From positions 40,184,617 through 40,248,616 of the forward strand of contig OZ024863.1 of assembly GCA_964017155.1 (NCBI GenBank): a stretch of 64,000 nt of DNA, written 5' to 3'. Below, in pieces: positions 10,171 through 21,095 of this stretch. The stretch is from Oasisia sp. SBJ-2009. Its lineage: Eukaryota; Annelida; Polychaeta; Sabellida; Siboglinidae. The stretch's first letter is position 1. Each line of letters starts with the position of its first letter. The position numbers and the translations under genes were made by a program. The notes beneath the pieces are model-generated. The model was not told where the DNA came from and searched no databases. It worked only from the letters and a program-made list of their open reading frames with translations.

Positions 10171-10337
10171 CTCATGGTCGCGACTCTGCTTGACCAGTCT
10201 GTCTTTGTCAGCGGACACTGGCTCGAGTGCGTTGACGTGGTCCTTGGTGCTGACCAGCCAGTTGAGCGTGTCACCCAGGGACGTGTTGAACTTCTCACCC
10301 TCCACCGTCGCCCCTTCCAGTGCCCTCTTTCTCTCAG
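10171..10337 (-). CDS. MACF1: Exon 32: spectrin rod
   Basis: Two nt plus 55 codons: ERKRALEGATVEGEKFNTSL, LNWLVSTKDHVNALEPVSAD, KQSRDHE. W-L-x(3)-x-x-x-V-x-x-L-E-P-V repeat signature. Acceptor tgtgcag, donor GTCAGT. A 36-bp tandem array lies about 90 bp downstream in the intron. Confidence 0.95.
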
Positions 10338-10762
10338 CTGCACACAGAGACACATTACAAACAACAAGTAACAAACCTAGCTACGTGATTTAAACAACAT
10401 TGCCAGCTGTAGGAATTCTTATTTCGACACGTCGGGTATTATTAACAATATGGTCCACGACTGTATAAATACAAATGTACATGTACAAATATTCAACCGA
10501 CACATTCAAATGCAAACCAAAGTTGTGAATAGTCTACACACATGAATTTTTGTATTATTGTCTTATAAATTATTTGGAGTTCAGCCGGGCTGGGGGAAAA
10601 AGGTGTTTATGTAAAATATGACTAGAAATACACACTGCTATGGATATTATAATGTATGATCACATTGAAGACATTTTGCTTCAAATTTTCATGGTGAAAA
10701 CAAACTTGTTCTTTGTAGAAGACAAATGAATGAGAAGACAACTAGGCTCTGGGTGAACTCAC

Positions 10763-10925
10763 CAATCTTCTTTTGGACCTCAGTGAATGGTGTGTCGACA
10801 CTGGCCAGTTTGTTCTTGAGGTCAAACTTGGTGGACGACTCCTTGGTCATGTCGCACAATTCCTGGCACAGGTGATGGGCCTCGTCCACCACTTTACCTT
10901 GACCCTTGACCTCTGACTCCAACGC
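10763..10925 (-). CDS. MACF1: Exon 31: spectrin rod
   Basis: 54 codons plus 1 nt: ALESEVKGQGKVVDEAHHLC to VDTPFTEVQKKI. Helical, one half of a spectrin repeat. Acceptor tccccag, donor GTGAGT, phase 0 to 1. Confidence 0.93.
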
Positions 10926-11415
10926 CTGGGGAGATAGCAACAATTAGCAACATAATAGCAAGCTTTGGCATAGGCTCAGAGCGAGATGTGTAGAAAATAG
11001 GAAGAAAACAAAAACTAAGCTTCAAGAGAAAGGCAAAGGATGATCAGATCGACAAGCTAATAATAAAACTCTTTACGTGCTTAAATCCTCAGGAAGTCCA
11101 GCTCAAAACTGCAAAACATTGTTAAGATAATCACAAAGAGAGACACAGAAAACAGGCCATTGAAATAGTTGCCCGTATAAATTTACTTCATATTTCACAT
11201 GAAATAGTTAAGATTGAATTCTGTATGGCATAATGTACTGTCTGTATTACCATAACATTTCTCATTTATATCTGCATTCTCAAATATCGATCCTACCAGA
11301 CATGCTGGCTAAAGTGATCTAATTTCCAACGTAACTTACTAAACATACACCGAATAACACGCGTATCCTGCAATGAGATGAGATGACCAGACAAGAAGCT
11401 GGCCATTTGACCTAC

Positions 11416-11748
11416 CTTCAGTTGCTGCCACTGCTCTGCAATGGTCTCTGGCTGTATGCGGACCTGGGGCATGGCTTCCAGTCTCTCGCTGATGTCAGGC
11501 GCCCACTCAGACAGCTTCTGTAGGACATCATAGTACCGTGTGCTGCGGTCGAGGACATCGTGTAGAGTTGCCTCTCGCTCCCCGAGTCGCTCCTGCAACT
11601 TGTCCCAGCCCTTGTTGATGCTCTCAATCTCTCGGTTCACGTGGTCAGCGTCCGGCGAGTTGAGGTCACTCCTGTCCAGCACCGACAGACCCGACTGGAT
11701 GAAGTTCTCGTAGGCTGGCTGGAAGCTGGTCATCTCCTCTTGTAGCAG
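11416..11748 (-). CDS. MACF1: Exon 30: spectrin rod, one complete repeat
   Basis: 111 codons, phase 0 to 0: LLQEEMTSFQPAYENFIQSG, NKGWDKLQERLGEREATLHD, KLSEWAPDISERLEAMPQVR. One full spectrin repeat. The acceptor (tttcttgcag) and the first exon bases appear to be the ancestor of the 65-bp minisatellite upstream. Donor GTAGGT. Confidence 0.96.
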
Positions 11749-12605
11749 CTGCAAGAAACGTGTGAGAATGTTTACAGATGGTTAGAGGACAAGGGGACAC
11801 TTATCTTCTCGTAGCAACTGCAAGAAACTACTGAGAAGGTTCACAGTTGGTCACAGGGCAGAGAGAAGACATCTTTGCTTGTAACACCTACTAGTGAGGA
11901 GGAGGTTCACAGTTGGAGAGAAGGAAAGAGAAGACATCTTTGCTTGTAACACCTACTAGTGAGGAGGAGGTTCACAGTTGGAGAGAGGGAAAGAGAAGAC
12001 ATCTTTGCTTGTAACACCTACTAGTGAGGAGGAGGTTCACAGTTGGAGAGAGGGAAAGAGAAGACATCTTTGCTTGTAACAACTACTAGTGAGGAGGAGG
12101 TTCACAGTTGGAGAGAGGGAAAGAGAAGACAACTTTGCTTGTAACAACTACTAGTGAGGAGGAGGTTCACAGTTGGAGAGAAGGAAAGAGAAGACATCTT
12201 TGCTTGTAACACCTACTAGTGAGGAGGAGGTTCACAGTTGGAGAGAGGGAAAGAGAAGACATCTTTGCTTGTAACAACTACTAGTGAGGAGGAGGTTCAC
12301 AGTTGGAGAGAGGGAAAGAGAAGACATCTTTGCTTGTAACAACTACTAGTGAGGAGGAGGTTCACAGTTGGAGAGAGGGAAAGAGAAGACATCTTTGCTT
12401 GTAACAACTACTATTGAGGAGGAGGTTCACAGTTGGAGAGAGGGAAAGAGAAGACATCTTTGCTTGTAACAACTACTAGTGAGGAGGAGGTTCACAGTTG
12501 GAGAGAGGGAAAGAGAAGACATCTTTGCTTGTAACAACTATTAGTGAGGAGGAGGTTCACAGTTGGAGAGAGGGCAAAGACAAGACATCTCTGCTTGTAA
12601 CAACT
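11749..12605. repeat. 65-bp minisatellite seeded from the exon 30 acceptor
   Basis: Roughly 12 copies of a 65-bp unit (gaggaggaggttcacagttg...gcttgtaacaactactagt). The two copies nearest the exon still resemble the exon edge and splice site (cttgtagcagctgcaagaaa versus ctcgtagcaactgcaagaaa), and the far copy ends aactacaagaaac. The array thus looks derived from the exon-intron junction itself. Confidence 0.93.
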
Positions 12606-12870
12606 ACAAGAAACACATGAAAACTCTTTTGTATACAGTATGCATAAAATAAACCAACATCATTTTAATCATGTAAATACTGTTCACTTTTAAGAGTCTG
12701 TAATGTGCCTTGTAAGCCAGGTTTCTTCCTATTAGTACCACATTCTAATTCTCCAAATCCAATTCTCCAATCGCATACATGATCACAAAATATCACCCAA
12801 TGTAACTTTGTATGCCAACTGGTTACACAATCACAGGTGTGCCTCACATACAACACATCATCGTGCTTAC

Positions 12871-13070
12871 CTGCACTTGCTGGAGCTGGTGTTTCACCAT
12901 GGCAGGCTCCGTGGCGACAGGTCCGAGCACTGAGACCATCTTCTCCTTCTGAGCGAGCCAGCCCACCAGCTGGTCGTGTAGACTCTTGAAGCCCTTCAGG
13001 TCCTCGAGTCGCTCCGTCAGCAACTGGCGCTGCTCCTCCGACAGGTGCTTCAGGTTCGTCCAGCGCTCCT
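12871..13070 (-). CDS. MACF1: Exon 29: spectrin rod
   Basis: Two nt plus 66 codons: ERWTNLKHLSEEQRQLLTER, LVGWLAQKEKMVSVLGPVAT, KHQLQQVQ. R-W-x-x-L helix then W-L-x(3)-E-x-x-V-x-x-L-x-P-V-A. Acceptor cctgtcacag lies beside a 39-bp tandem duplication (13076-13153). Donor GTAAGC. Confidence 0.95.
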
Positions 13071-13075
13071 CTGTG

Positions 13076-13153
13076 ACAGGTGCCAATCATCAATTAAACA
13101 GACCCAATCACCAGACAGGTGTCAATCATCAATTAAACAGACCCAATCAACAG
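13076..13153. repeat. 39-bp tandem duplication beside the exon 29 acceptor
   Basis: acaggtgccaatcatcaatt... is repeated once with two or three changes (acaggtgtcaatcatcaatt...). It copies the pyrimidine/branch region just upstream of the 3' splice site but not the AG. Confidence 0.9.
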
Positions 13154-13615
13154 GCGTGAAAAAGTTAAATATCTGCCTCATTGGCACTAAAACATTATCT
13201 GCACTATATTATATGCACAATAAAAAGTGTCAATCAACAGAATATTTCAGTAGTTTGTCATATTTCCTTTGTCAGAGATATCCAGGAATTGGACACTAGA
13301 ACATCTGTCAAGTCAATGTTAAACACTACTATACATTTTTCTGGATAGTTCATTTGACAGGATACATCTGATCATTTTTATCATATTCATAGATTAAAAA
13401 AAAAAAAAAAACCGAGACAACGAGCACTAACACTTCCACATGTGTACGATAACGTCACCTGACTGGGGCATTAGACAAACTGATTTGAATACAACAAGAA
13501 ACATATGCAACTTTGATGCATCATTCACCATGTGTACAGTTTGAAATGCGAGTCAAGACTGGAATTGGGTGCGGTGTTTTTAAGTTTCCGTAGTTGTTAG
13601 TTTGCGAAGACGAAC

Positions 13616-13745
13616 CCAGCTTCTTGAGTTGTTTCTTCGTGTCCTTCATGCCGGGCACGTTCTCCCGACTGAGCAGCAGCTGATGCACCTTCTTCTTGAG
13701 CGCCGTGATCCTCCCCTCCTCACTCAGCAGGTCCTCGTGGAACTT
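13616..13745 (-). CDS. MACF1: Exon 28: spectrin rod, acceptor embedded in a minisatellite
   Basis: 43 codons plus 1 nt: KFHEDLLSEEGRITALKKKV, HQLLLSRENVPGMKD and KQLKKL. Phases 0 to 1 fit both neighbours. The acceptor (gggtgatgtag) is a one-off variant of the 21-bp repeat unit filling the upstream intron and lacks a polypyrimidine tract. The donor GTTCGT is weak. The frame and helical sequence support the exon despite these weak sites. Confidence 0.87.
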
Positions 13746-15050
13746 CTACATCACCCAGCAACAACGTGTCATCACCCAGCAACAACGTGTCATCACCCAG
13801 CAACAACGTGTCATCACCCAGCAACAACGTGTCATCACCCAGCAACAGCGTGTCATCACCCAGCAATAATGTGTAATCACCCAGCAATAATGTGTCATCA
13901 CCCAGCAACAACGTGTCATTACCCAGCAATAATGTGTCATCACCCAGCAACAATGTGTCATCCCCCAGCAACAATGTGTCATCACCCAGCAACAGTGTCA
14001 TCACCCAGCAACAATGTGTCATCACCCAGCAACAACGTGTCATCACCCAGCAACAATGTGTCATCACCCAGCATCAGTGTGTCATCACCCAGCAACAATG
14101 TGTCATCACCCAGCAACATGTCATCACCAAGCAATAACGTGTCATCACCCAGCAACGTGTCATCACCCAGCAACAACGTGTCATCACCCAGCAACAACGT
14201 GTCATCACCCAGCAACAACGTATCATCACCCAGCAACAATGTGTCATCACCCAGCATCAGCGTGTCATCACCCAGCAACAGAGTGTCATCACCCAGCAAT
14301 GTGTCTTCACACAGCAACAACGTGTCATCACACAGCAACGTGTCATCACCCAGCAACGTGTCATCACCCAGCAACAACATGCCATCACCTAGCAATAACG
14401 TGTCATCACCCAGCAATAACGTGTCATCACCCAGCAACAACGTGTCATCACCCAGCAACAGCGTGTCATCACCCAGCAACAGCGTGTCATCACCCAGCAA
14501 CAGCGTGTCATCACCCAGCAACAGCGTGTCATCACCCAGCAACAGCGTGTCATCACCCAGCAACAGCGTGTCATCACCCAGCAACAGCGTGTCATCACCC
14601 AGCAACAGCGTGTCATCACCCAGCAACAGCGTGTCAACAGCGTGTCATCACCCAGCAACAGCATGTCATCACCCAGCAACAGCGTGTCATCACCCAGCAA
14701 CAACGTGTCATCACCCAGCAACAGCGTGTCATCACCCAGCAACAACGTGCCATCACCCAGCAACAACGTGTCATCACCCAGCAACAGTGTGTCATCACCC
14801 AGCAACGTAGTATCACCCAGCAACAACGTTTCATCACCCAGCAACAACATGCCATCACCTAGCAATAACATGTCATCACCCAGCAACAGCGTGTCATCAC
14901 CCAGCAACAGCGTGTCATCACCCAGCAACAACGTGTCATCACCCAGCAACAACATGCCATCACCTAGCAATAATATGTCATCACCCAGCAACAACGTGTC
15001 ATCACCCAGCAACAACGTGTCATCTCCAGGCAACAATGTGTCATCACCCA
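13746..15050. repeat. 21-bp minisatellite, about 60 copies, ending in a 3' splice site
   Basis: Unit cagcaacaacgtgtcatcacc with 15- to 21-bp variants. 21 bp equals 7 codons, so spurious frames such as repeated S-S-P-S-N-N-V run for hundreds of residues. The last unit carries the exon 28 acceptor. Confidence 0.97.
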
Positions 15051-15447
15051 CTTTATGTATGGAATTATGACCGCATTTCTAACATAAATTATTTTGAAAT
15101 ACTAGCCTAGTAATACTTTGAAATACTAGCCGAGTTATGAAATACGGTGAGGCAACACACCTATGAATAACTGATTTGTCAGAGCTTTCTCTGGATAAAA
15201 ATGTATAAGATGTCCAAAGATTGGTACAATGTTATAACGTGGTGCTCGGGATCGATGAAGCGAGACCCTGTTGGGAGGCAAGGTAATCGTTGCTACACCT
15301 GCCACCTGGGCAGCTATACTGATAACGGTAACACAAACTTCATCACATCATAAAAGCCACAAAGTGCTGCCTGGTCCATACCTAGCTTACAACCCCTAGT
15401 AAAAGATCCAACCTGCACCAATGTGTATATAAAGACTAGTCAGTTAA

Positions 15448-17028
15448 AGGGATACTCCAATCAGTGAGAGATTCACACCATTTGCTTACATCTGTATAAT
15501 ATATTGGTTGTGCATAGTAATTGTGCACAAAGATCGTTAATAAACAATTAATTATAGTATAATTGTACCAGAAATATTCCATGTTGGATTCAGGGCGCTG
15601 CCATCTTGAGACTTATGCGCCAGTGACGTAAACTGCTTATGTCACTATCACAATATTTAGCGATGATTCTGCCAATCCATGCCCACTTCAATAATGCGCC
15701 AGTGACGTAAACGATTTGGCTTACGCACTGGCGCATTAATCTCAAGATGGCAGCGCCCTGAATCTAAGATAGCATATTTTTGCTACAATTAAACAATAAC
15801 TAATAGTTTATTAACCCATTTTATCCTGAAGCTAGTGCAGACGAGTTGCAGCCAGTTCCTGATCATTTCCTAAAATAAACCTGTCAGCATAAAAAAATTA
15901 CAGGCCTTCATTTAAAATGGACATAACTTTATTATTTCTCAATCAATTTTTAAATGTGATATACCTTTAGAAAGTAGATAAAATAAACTATCAAGTCGCA
16001 TTGACAAACTCATAGTTTTATCATATATATTTTATGTGGCATATGACAAAACATGCCCAATAAATTCAAACCTATGTTGAGGGTTGTCACATTACTTTTC
16101 ACCTGACATTTTCGCCAAGAAGGATGCAACATGTCAACGAGCAAGTTGAGTTTATTTTATGCATTACTCTCTACTGAAAACAAAGGTATACAACTTGTCC
16201 ACATATCTTGGATAATAATCTCATTATGTAAAATTGTTTGTAATACCCCCATGTCAGTCGATTGAATCGCCAACGTGAGGCGCCGCTGAGCGGAATTATG
16301 CAAATTTTTGAAATATTTTCTGTCAACGATGTATAATTTTGTGGCTTATTTCTTATAACTAATAAAGAAGTACTCTAAAGTAACAACGTTGGTCAACATT
16401 TCAACGTCACTTTATTGATGTTACCGTCGTTGGAAATAATCTTAACTTTGGTGCCAAGAAACGGCGTGGTGCGTGGTGGGCGAAAATGGATGCCGTTGTC
16501 GGTCGACCCCATTTCGATGGCTTCAAAGTATGTCTTCACGGACAAATATCGCATCAAATACCATAACCGTCCGTCTTATATCGTCTATCCACTTGTCTGC
16601 CTTCTTGTCATTAACAGTATGAAGTAAATTAATGGAGTTATCCTTCGAAATACGTCAACATTTAACGATCTTTGCGACTCGACGCCATCTTTGATTTCAC
16701 TTTGGGTTGGGGGTGCTCACTTTGTACTGCAAATACCCAAAGAACGGCACTGATTGGTTGAAAATATGGGTTCCCTAGTGATCCCGATATACTGACGTCA
16801 TTCGGTGTTAACCAGCCAATGGGATTCCAAAACGTCAGAGTGCGGGGAAGCCGTGCCAAGTGCAAACTACGACTAGAATCGTATTCCGGATAAAAAGGGT
16901 AACTACAACTAGAATCGTATTCCGGATAAAATGGGTTAATGATCATTCTGCACAATTACTAGGTACAACTTATATATTATACATATGTAAGTTAATACTG
17001 TGAACCTCTCACTGACTGGAGTATCCCT
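15448..17028. mobile_element. TTAA-flanked non-autonomous DNA transposon (1.58 kb)
   Basis: Terminal inverted repeats AGGGATACTCCAATCAGTGA (left) and its near-complement at the right end, each flanked by TTAA (15444-15447 and 17029-17032). Inside is a palindrome with arms of about 90 bp (15538-15630 / 15720-15813), an inner inverted pair (aacccattttatcc / ggataaaatgggtt) and a tandem duplication near 16862-16940 (ctagaatcgtattccggata). No transposase is seen. A TTAA target is typical of piggyBac-like elements. Confidence 0.75.
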
Positions 17029-17078
17029 TTAACAGACCAATGCCGAGTGCCGGACACAACTAGAAGCATCCCTCTCAC

Positions 17079-17317
17079 CTGTCGTTCCTTCACCTTGGCG
17101 GCCGCCTCGTCCTGCGTCTGGGGCATGGTGGCGGTCAGCGAGGGGATGGCCCTCTCCTGCTGCTTCAGCCAGGCGAGGGTCTGCTGAAGGTCGTCGGCGA
17201 TGACCTTGACCTCGCCTTGCGTGGCCTTCAACTCCTGCTGTCTGTCGGCGAGTCGCTCCCCTAGCTGGTCATACCGGTGATTCATCTCCACCAACTCCAG
17301 CTGCATCGGCGACATCC
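17079..17317 (-). CDS. MACF1: Exon 27: spectrin rod
   Basis: Two nt plus 79 codons: MSPMQLELVEMNHRYDQLGE, LQQTLAWLKQQERAIPSLTA, DEAAAKVKERQ. Shows N-x-R-Y-x-x-L-x-x-R-L and W-L-x-x-x-E-x-x-I-x-x-L. Acceptor gtcgtag, donor GTGAGA. A TTAA-flanked DNA element (15448-17028) inserted about 50 bp past the donor. Confidence 0.95.
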
Positions 17318-17807
17318 CTACGACCACAGGGACACTCAAAAGTTGGTGATGACTACATTTACCAGCACCCTGTGGACCAAGCTACGTACACACAGATGGT
17401 GGTTTCCTTGACGATTCGTGTATATTTCTGTAATGATGTCAATTTGTAACAGCGTTTTGTTTTACTGCACATTATGTACACTGTCCTGAACTGATGGTGC
17501 TGCTCGAAACAATCGTAGGAAATATGCATAATGTTATGAAGTTATTGATTCCATGGGCTGTCTCATGTGAACTGTAAAATCATCATAAAACCATTAACCA
17601 ATTGGGAACTTTTTAATGTGTTACACATCTTCCGAGGGGTCACTGAATCCCTCACTATATCCCTGAACGGTTGACGCTTGAGGTGCATGCCATCTGTGAA
17701 CAAAATGTTGACTCAAGCACACAGACATGTTGCTCGATTTTTGTTACGTATATGAACACTGCTACATTCCTTCGACCCAGTATCAGGGACAGACAGGGCA
17801 GCACTAT

Positions 17808-17864
17808 ATATATATATATATTCTACTGTAAACAACTGTCTTTGGCCCTAGCTGTACTATTGTG

Positions 17865-17905
<41 letters not shown>
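17808..17905. repeat. (TA)n microsatellites
   Basis: Two TA runs, about 17805-17822 and 17869-17904, in the intron between exons 27 and 26. Nothing else is evident in this intron. Confidence 0.95.
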
Positions 17906-17953
17906 CCTAACTGAGTACATGTGCTATAGTAGCAGTCTTCTACTGTAACTTAC

Positions 17954-18070
17954 CTTCAATGGCGAGGAGATTGTCTGCCAAGTCGCGCTTGCCATTTGTG
18001 TCACTTCGTGTCGGTGATGGTGACAGCATCTGACGTGATGCTGAGCTCCTCGACGACAAGCGGCGAATCT
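17954..18070 (-). CDS. MACF1: Exon 26: spectrin rod, Ser/Arg-rich linker then helix
   Basis: Two nt, 38 codons and 1 nt: IRRLSSRSSASRQMLSPSPT, then RSDTNGKRDLADNLLAIE. A flexible basic/Ser-Pro stretch of about 27 residues precedes helical rod sequence, a plausible phosphorylated hinge. Of the three frames only this one stays open and joins in phase at both ends. Acceptor ccatccag is pyrimidine-poor; donor GTAAGT. Confidence 0.84.
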
Positions 18071-18473
18071 CTGGATGGACAACGAAGAAACATTTGAGGT
18101 TTACTAATGTGTGAACGATGCAGAAATACAGTTAAAATTGGACATATCAAGACAGATGAAAAATATGTCCTGCTAACTGTCAGGTGAGAGCACTTTGTGA
18201 CACATAACCTGTCATTCATACTGTCATCCATCCTTGTTTTCATATACTTTGCATTTATATATTATGTATATCTGTACAATGTTTTATATTCTATATTAAA
18301 TAAATCTATCCTATCCTATTATGATGTGCTTTCTCAATTAGTTCAAATTAGTTAATTAACTTATTACATGATAGGCATTATTTTTGAAGTCTGAATTAAA
18401 GTACTAACGGGTTCACATTTACTGTGGAAACCTTATTACTTACAATATACTACATATTTATGTTTCTCATTAA

Positions 18474-19595
18474 AGGACAACAAAATGCACCGGTTTCGTG
18501 GCATACACCTAATAGAGTTAATATATAGTAACAATTTCCACATATACTCAATATCCACAATTTTTTAACGCCAGCGGTTTACCAGAAAATATTTTTGAAC
18601 ACCCAGCCATCAGAATACTATCAGCTACTCCATGTTAGACGAAGAATTACGTCACGAAGCTTCAGCGCTCTCGACAGATTCCCTGCATATTAGTTATTTA
18701 TAAATCCGTCTAGAGGCGCTGTGCGTGTGCAGTTTAGGCCCGCACCTCGAAAAAACACATCAAAATGATCACCTACGATGACCAAACTTCGCAGGGCGTA
18801 TCTACTACACCTGAACTACGCGTATGCACTTGCTACGTGATCAAAAAAATTATAATTAATGCCTGAAATCGATCAAAATATGTAAGTCAATACGATCTGA
18901 CCCCACGGTTTAACGCAAGATGGTGGCGCCACCTGACGAAGTTTACTGTTGCAATAGCGACTTGGCGAGGCGTTATTTACTTACACATTTTGATCGATTT
19001 CAGGCATTAATAATTTTTTTTGGATCACGTGACAAGTGCATACGCATAGCACAGGTGTAGTAGATACGCCCTGCGAAGTTTGGTCATCGTAGGTGATCAT
19101 TTTGATGGTTTTTTCGAGATGCGGGCCTAAACTGCAAAAGTACCTGCAATTATGAATCCAATGTTCAATACCACCGGTTGTTTCAACGGGAAAGAAAAAA
19201 AAGATAGATCAAAATTTCTCACGGAACTAGTACTGCAACCGTATGCCGAACAGTAAGGCATAATTGCATAAAAGTTTATACCATAGATTTGACCACAGAT
19301 TTAGATACACGTCTAAGCAGCTGCTACATGTCACGCCAGCTGAACGAAGACTTGAAGTTGTTGACCCTTAACGACGTCACAGGAAGCTGGAATGCCGCGC
19401 CCTTATTGGCCAAGCCAAGTTAACCCGTCACCGATGGCGGCGTCTAGGCCATAGTGGATTTCAGTAGAATTTTAGACTTTAATGTCACATTCTGAGTAAA
19501 CCGCTCACATTAAAAAATTGAGTATATGTGGAAATTGTTACTTTGTATAAACTCTATTAGGTGTATGACAAGAAACTTTTGCCATTTTTTGTCCT
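18474..19595. mobile_element. Second TTAA-flanked element, with nested palindromes (1.12 kb)
   Basis: The ends start AGGACAAC and are flanked by TTAA (18470-18473, 19596-19599). The outer inverted repeats of about 100 bp include aacaatttccacatatactc on both sides. A second inverted repeat inside has arms of about 160 bp (about 18728-18890 and 18972-19136; tgcagtttaggcccgcacct). No coding sequence. The same TTAA target as the element at 15448 suggests a related family. Confidence 0.75.
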
Positions 19596-19736
19596 TTAAT
19601 ATTATGCAAACGTTAAATTTCATCATTGGGGACAGTGATTAATAAGCAACACTTCTACTTCCATTTTCATCAATTTGAACTTTCAAAGTTGATGATGTTG
19701 GAGAGACAAAGTTTAAACAAAATTGAAATGCCTTAC

Positions 19737-19836
19737 TGCGTTTGACTGGACTTGCTGTCTGAGCCTGGAAGGCAGCTCCCAGCTCATTCACTTCATCCAT
19801 CTTAGGTGCAAACTTCTCGTATTCCACTACCAGCGG
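19737..19836 (-). CDS. MACF1: Exon 25: spectrin rod, end of a repeat
   Basis: 33 codons plus 1 nt: PLVVEYEKFAPKMDEVNELG then AAFQAQTASPVKR. The SPVKR ending joins to a basic-Ser linker in the next exon. It resembles the SPxKRRRMLSSSD linker at the end of vertebrate plakin domains. Acceptor tgtctgcag, donor GTAAGG, phase 0 to 1. Confidence 0.9.
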
Positions 19837-19912
19837 CTGCAGACACAAACACAGAATGGTTGCTCAATCTGAAAGATTTCCACACTGTAGCAGTCAGTGA
19901 CTTAGCATGCAT

Positions 19913-20153
19913 GGTCTCTTAGCAAACAGCCCAAACTTGGGCTAACGCAGCAGTTCTTCTCTAGAATTAGTCTTTTACATCCCTTTGGCATATACACCAG
20001 ATAGAAGGGACCACTGGTATTTAGTGTCTCTGCCGAAAGACAAATGTGGGGTGAACGAAACTGCCTAAGTTTCGAAACAGTGGTAGGTGGGATTGAACCA
20101 CCGTCCCCTCGACTGACAGTCCGGAGCTCTACCGTGCGACCACTGCTCCCCAC
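19913..20153 (-). mobile_element. tRNA-derived SINE, near full length
   Basis: On the minus strand the head, from 20153, is tRNA-like: a ggggagc acceptor-type start, an A-box-like tggtcgcacggtagagctc, and a B box in a perfect T-arm (ggtgg-ttcaatc-ccacc). A body shared with the copy at 62512 follows (cccaaacttgggct near the tail). It is a retroposon, not a functional tRNA gene, because the body continues past the tRNA part. Confidence 0.8.
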
Positions 20154-20541
20154 GTGCTAACCAATACTATGTGATTTTACACTGACACGTGACATAATGC
20201 AGAACTATCTTATCATAACATCACAACAAAACCTGTTTTTATACTTTTGCTCTTATCATACACTTATCATCACACAAAACATGTTATTCATACCAACCAC
20301 TTCATCAATCCTGATTATGTAAACTGTTGTAACGCGCTAACTCGGCAAACATAAATTAACAGATTGCTACAGAGCAAAGGCAACTAACACAAATTCAGAC
20401 TGAAATAATATATACACAGTGGAATCAGTCACCTGTACAACTTTTATCTAATTCAATAATTAGAATCAAGATGCCCGTATTATTATCTTAACTTTAACCA
20501 TGTTAGTGAATATATTGTACATGGCTCCAAGACTGGTTTAT

Positions 20542-20690
20542 TGTAGTATAATTAACTTACTTTGGAGCTTAAAGCCGAAATCTGAGGCAACACACGTGAC
20601 ACCAGTACGTGAACAAGGTCCGTAGCTGACGGATCGAAACGTTGTACTCATCTTCGACATTAAGCTCCAAAGTAAGTTAATTATAGTACA
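20542..20690. mobile_element. MITE, complete copy (149 bp)
   Basis: 29-bp terminal inverted repeats with one mismatch (tgtagtataattaacttact... / ...agtaagttaattatagtaca). The internal sequence gaacaaggtccgtagctgac matches the copy at 55742-55851 in opposite orientation. Confidence 0.82.
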
Positions 20691-20762
20691 ACTTAAACAT
20701 GTTATTTTTAATTGATTGATTCTCTATAAAATCTAATAAAACCGTCACGCAGCTGTCGTCAC

Positions 20763-21095
20763 CTGTAGTTCCTGCGTCTGCTGGGCGATGATGTCGAGTG
20801 CGATGGCGACTGGCTCAAGACTGTCAACACGCTCCTCCTTCTCTCCGAGCCAGGCAAACACTTCACCCTTCACCTCGTCATACTTCGACGACCTTGACAC
20901 CCTCAAGGTCATCTCCCGCTCGCTCTGCTGCAGGAGGTCGCGCAGGTCACCCCAGTTGTTCTCGCACGCGCTCAGTGTGTCCTTCAGCGAGCGCACGTCG
21001 CCGGTGCGTGGATCCTCGACCAGCTCCTTTCCCAGCCTCCGAATCTGCTCCATCTCACGCTCATGAATCGCCAACTCAGACGTCACCTTCGCCAC
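20763..21095 (-). CDS. MACF1: Exon 24: spectrin rod, one complete repeat
   Basis: 111 codons, phase 0 to 0: VAKVTSELAIHEREMEQIRR, CENNWGDLRDLLQQSERE, FAWLGEKEERVDSLEPVAIA. The length equals one spectrin repeat. The N-x-x-W-x-x-L-x-x-x-x-x-x-R/E and W-L-x(3)-E-x-x-V-x-x-L-E-P-V signatures are characteristic of this rod. Acceptor tcccccag, donor GTGACG. Confidence 0.96.

Noticed and set aside
9399..10367. 230- and 295-residue open frames
   Set aside because: 36-bp repeats are open in several frames on both strands; the upper part of the minus frame is exon 32 in the wrong frame.
13602..15070. Long open frames of repeated SSPSNNV, CHHPATT and DDTLLLG
   Set aside because: They come from a 21-bp repeat whose length is a multiple of three, so several frames are open by arithmetic. 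No splice or coding context supports them.
20085..20153. Functional tRNA gene
   Set aside because: A and B boxes are present but the sequence continues into a repeated body and a second copy lacks the head; it fits a SINE.
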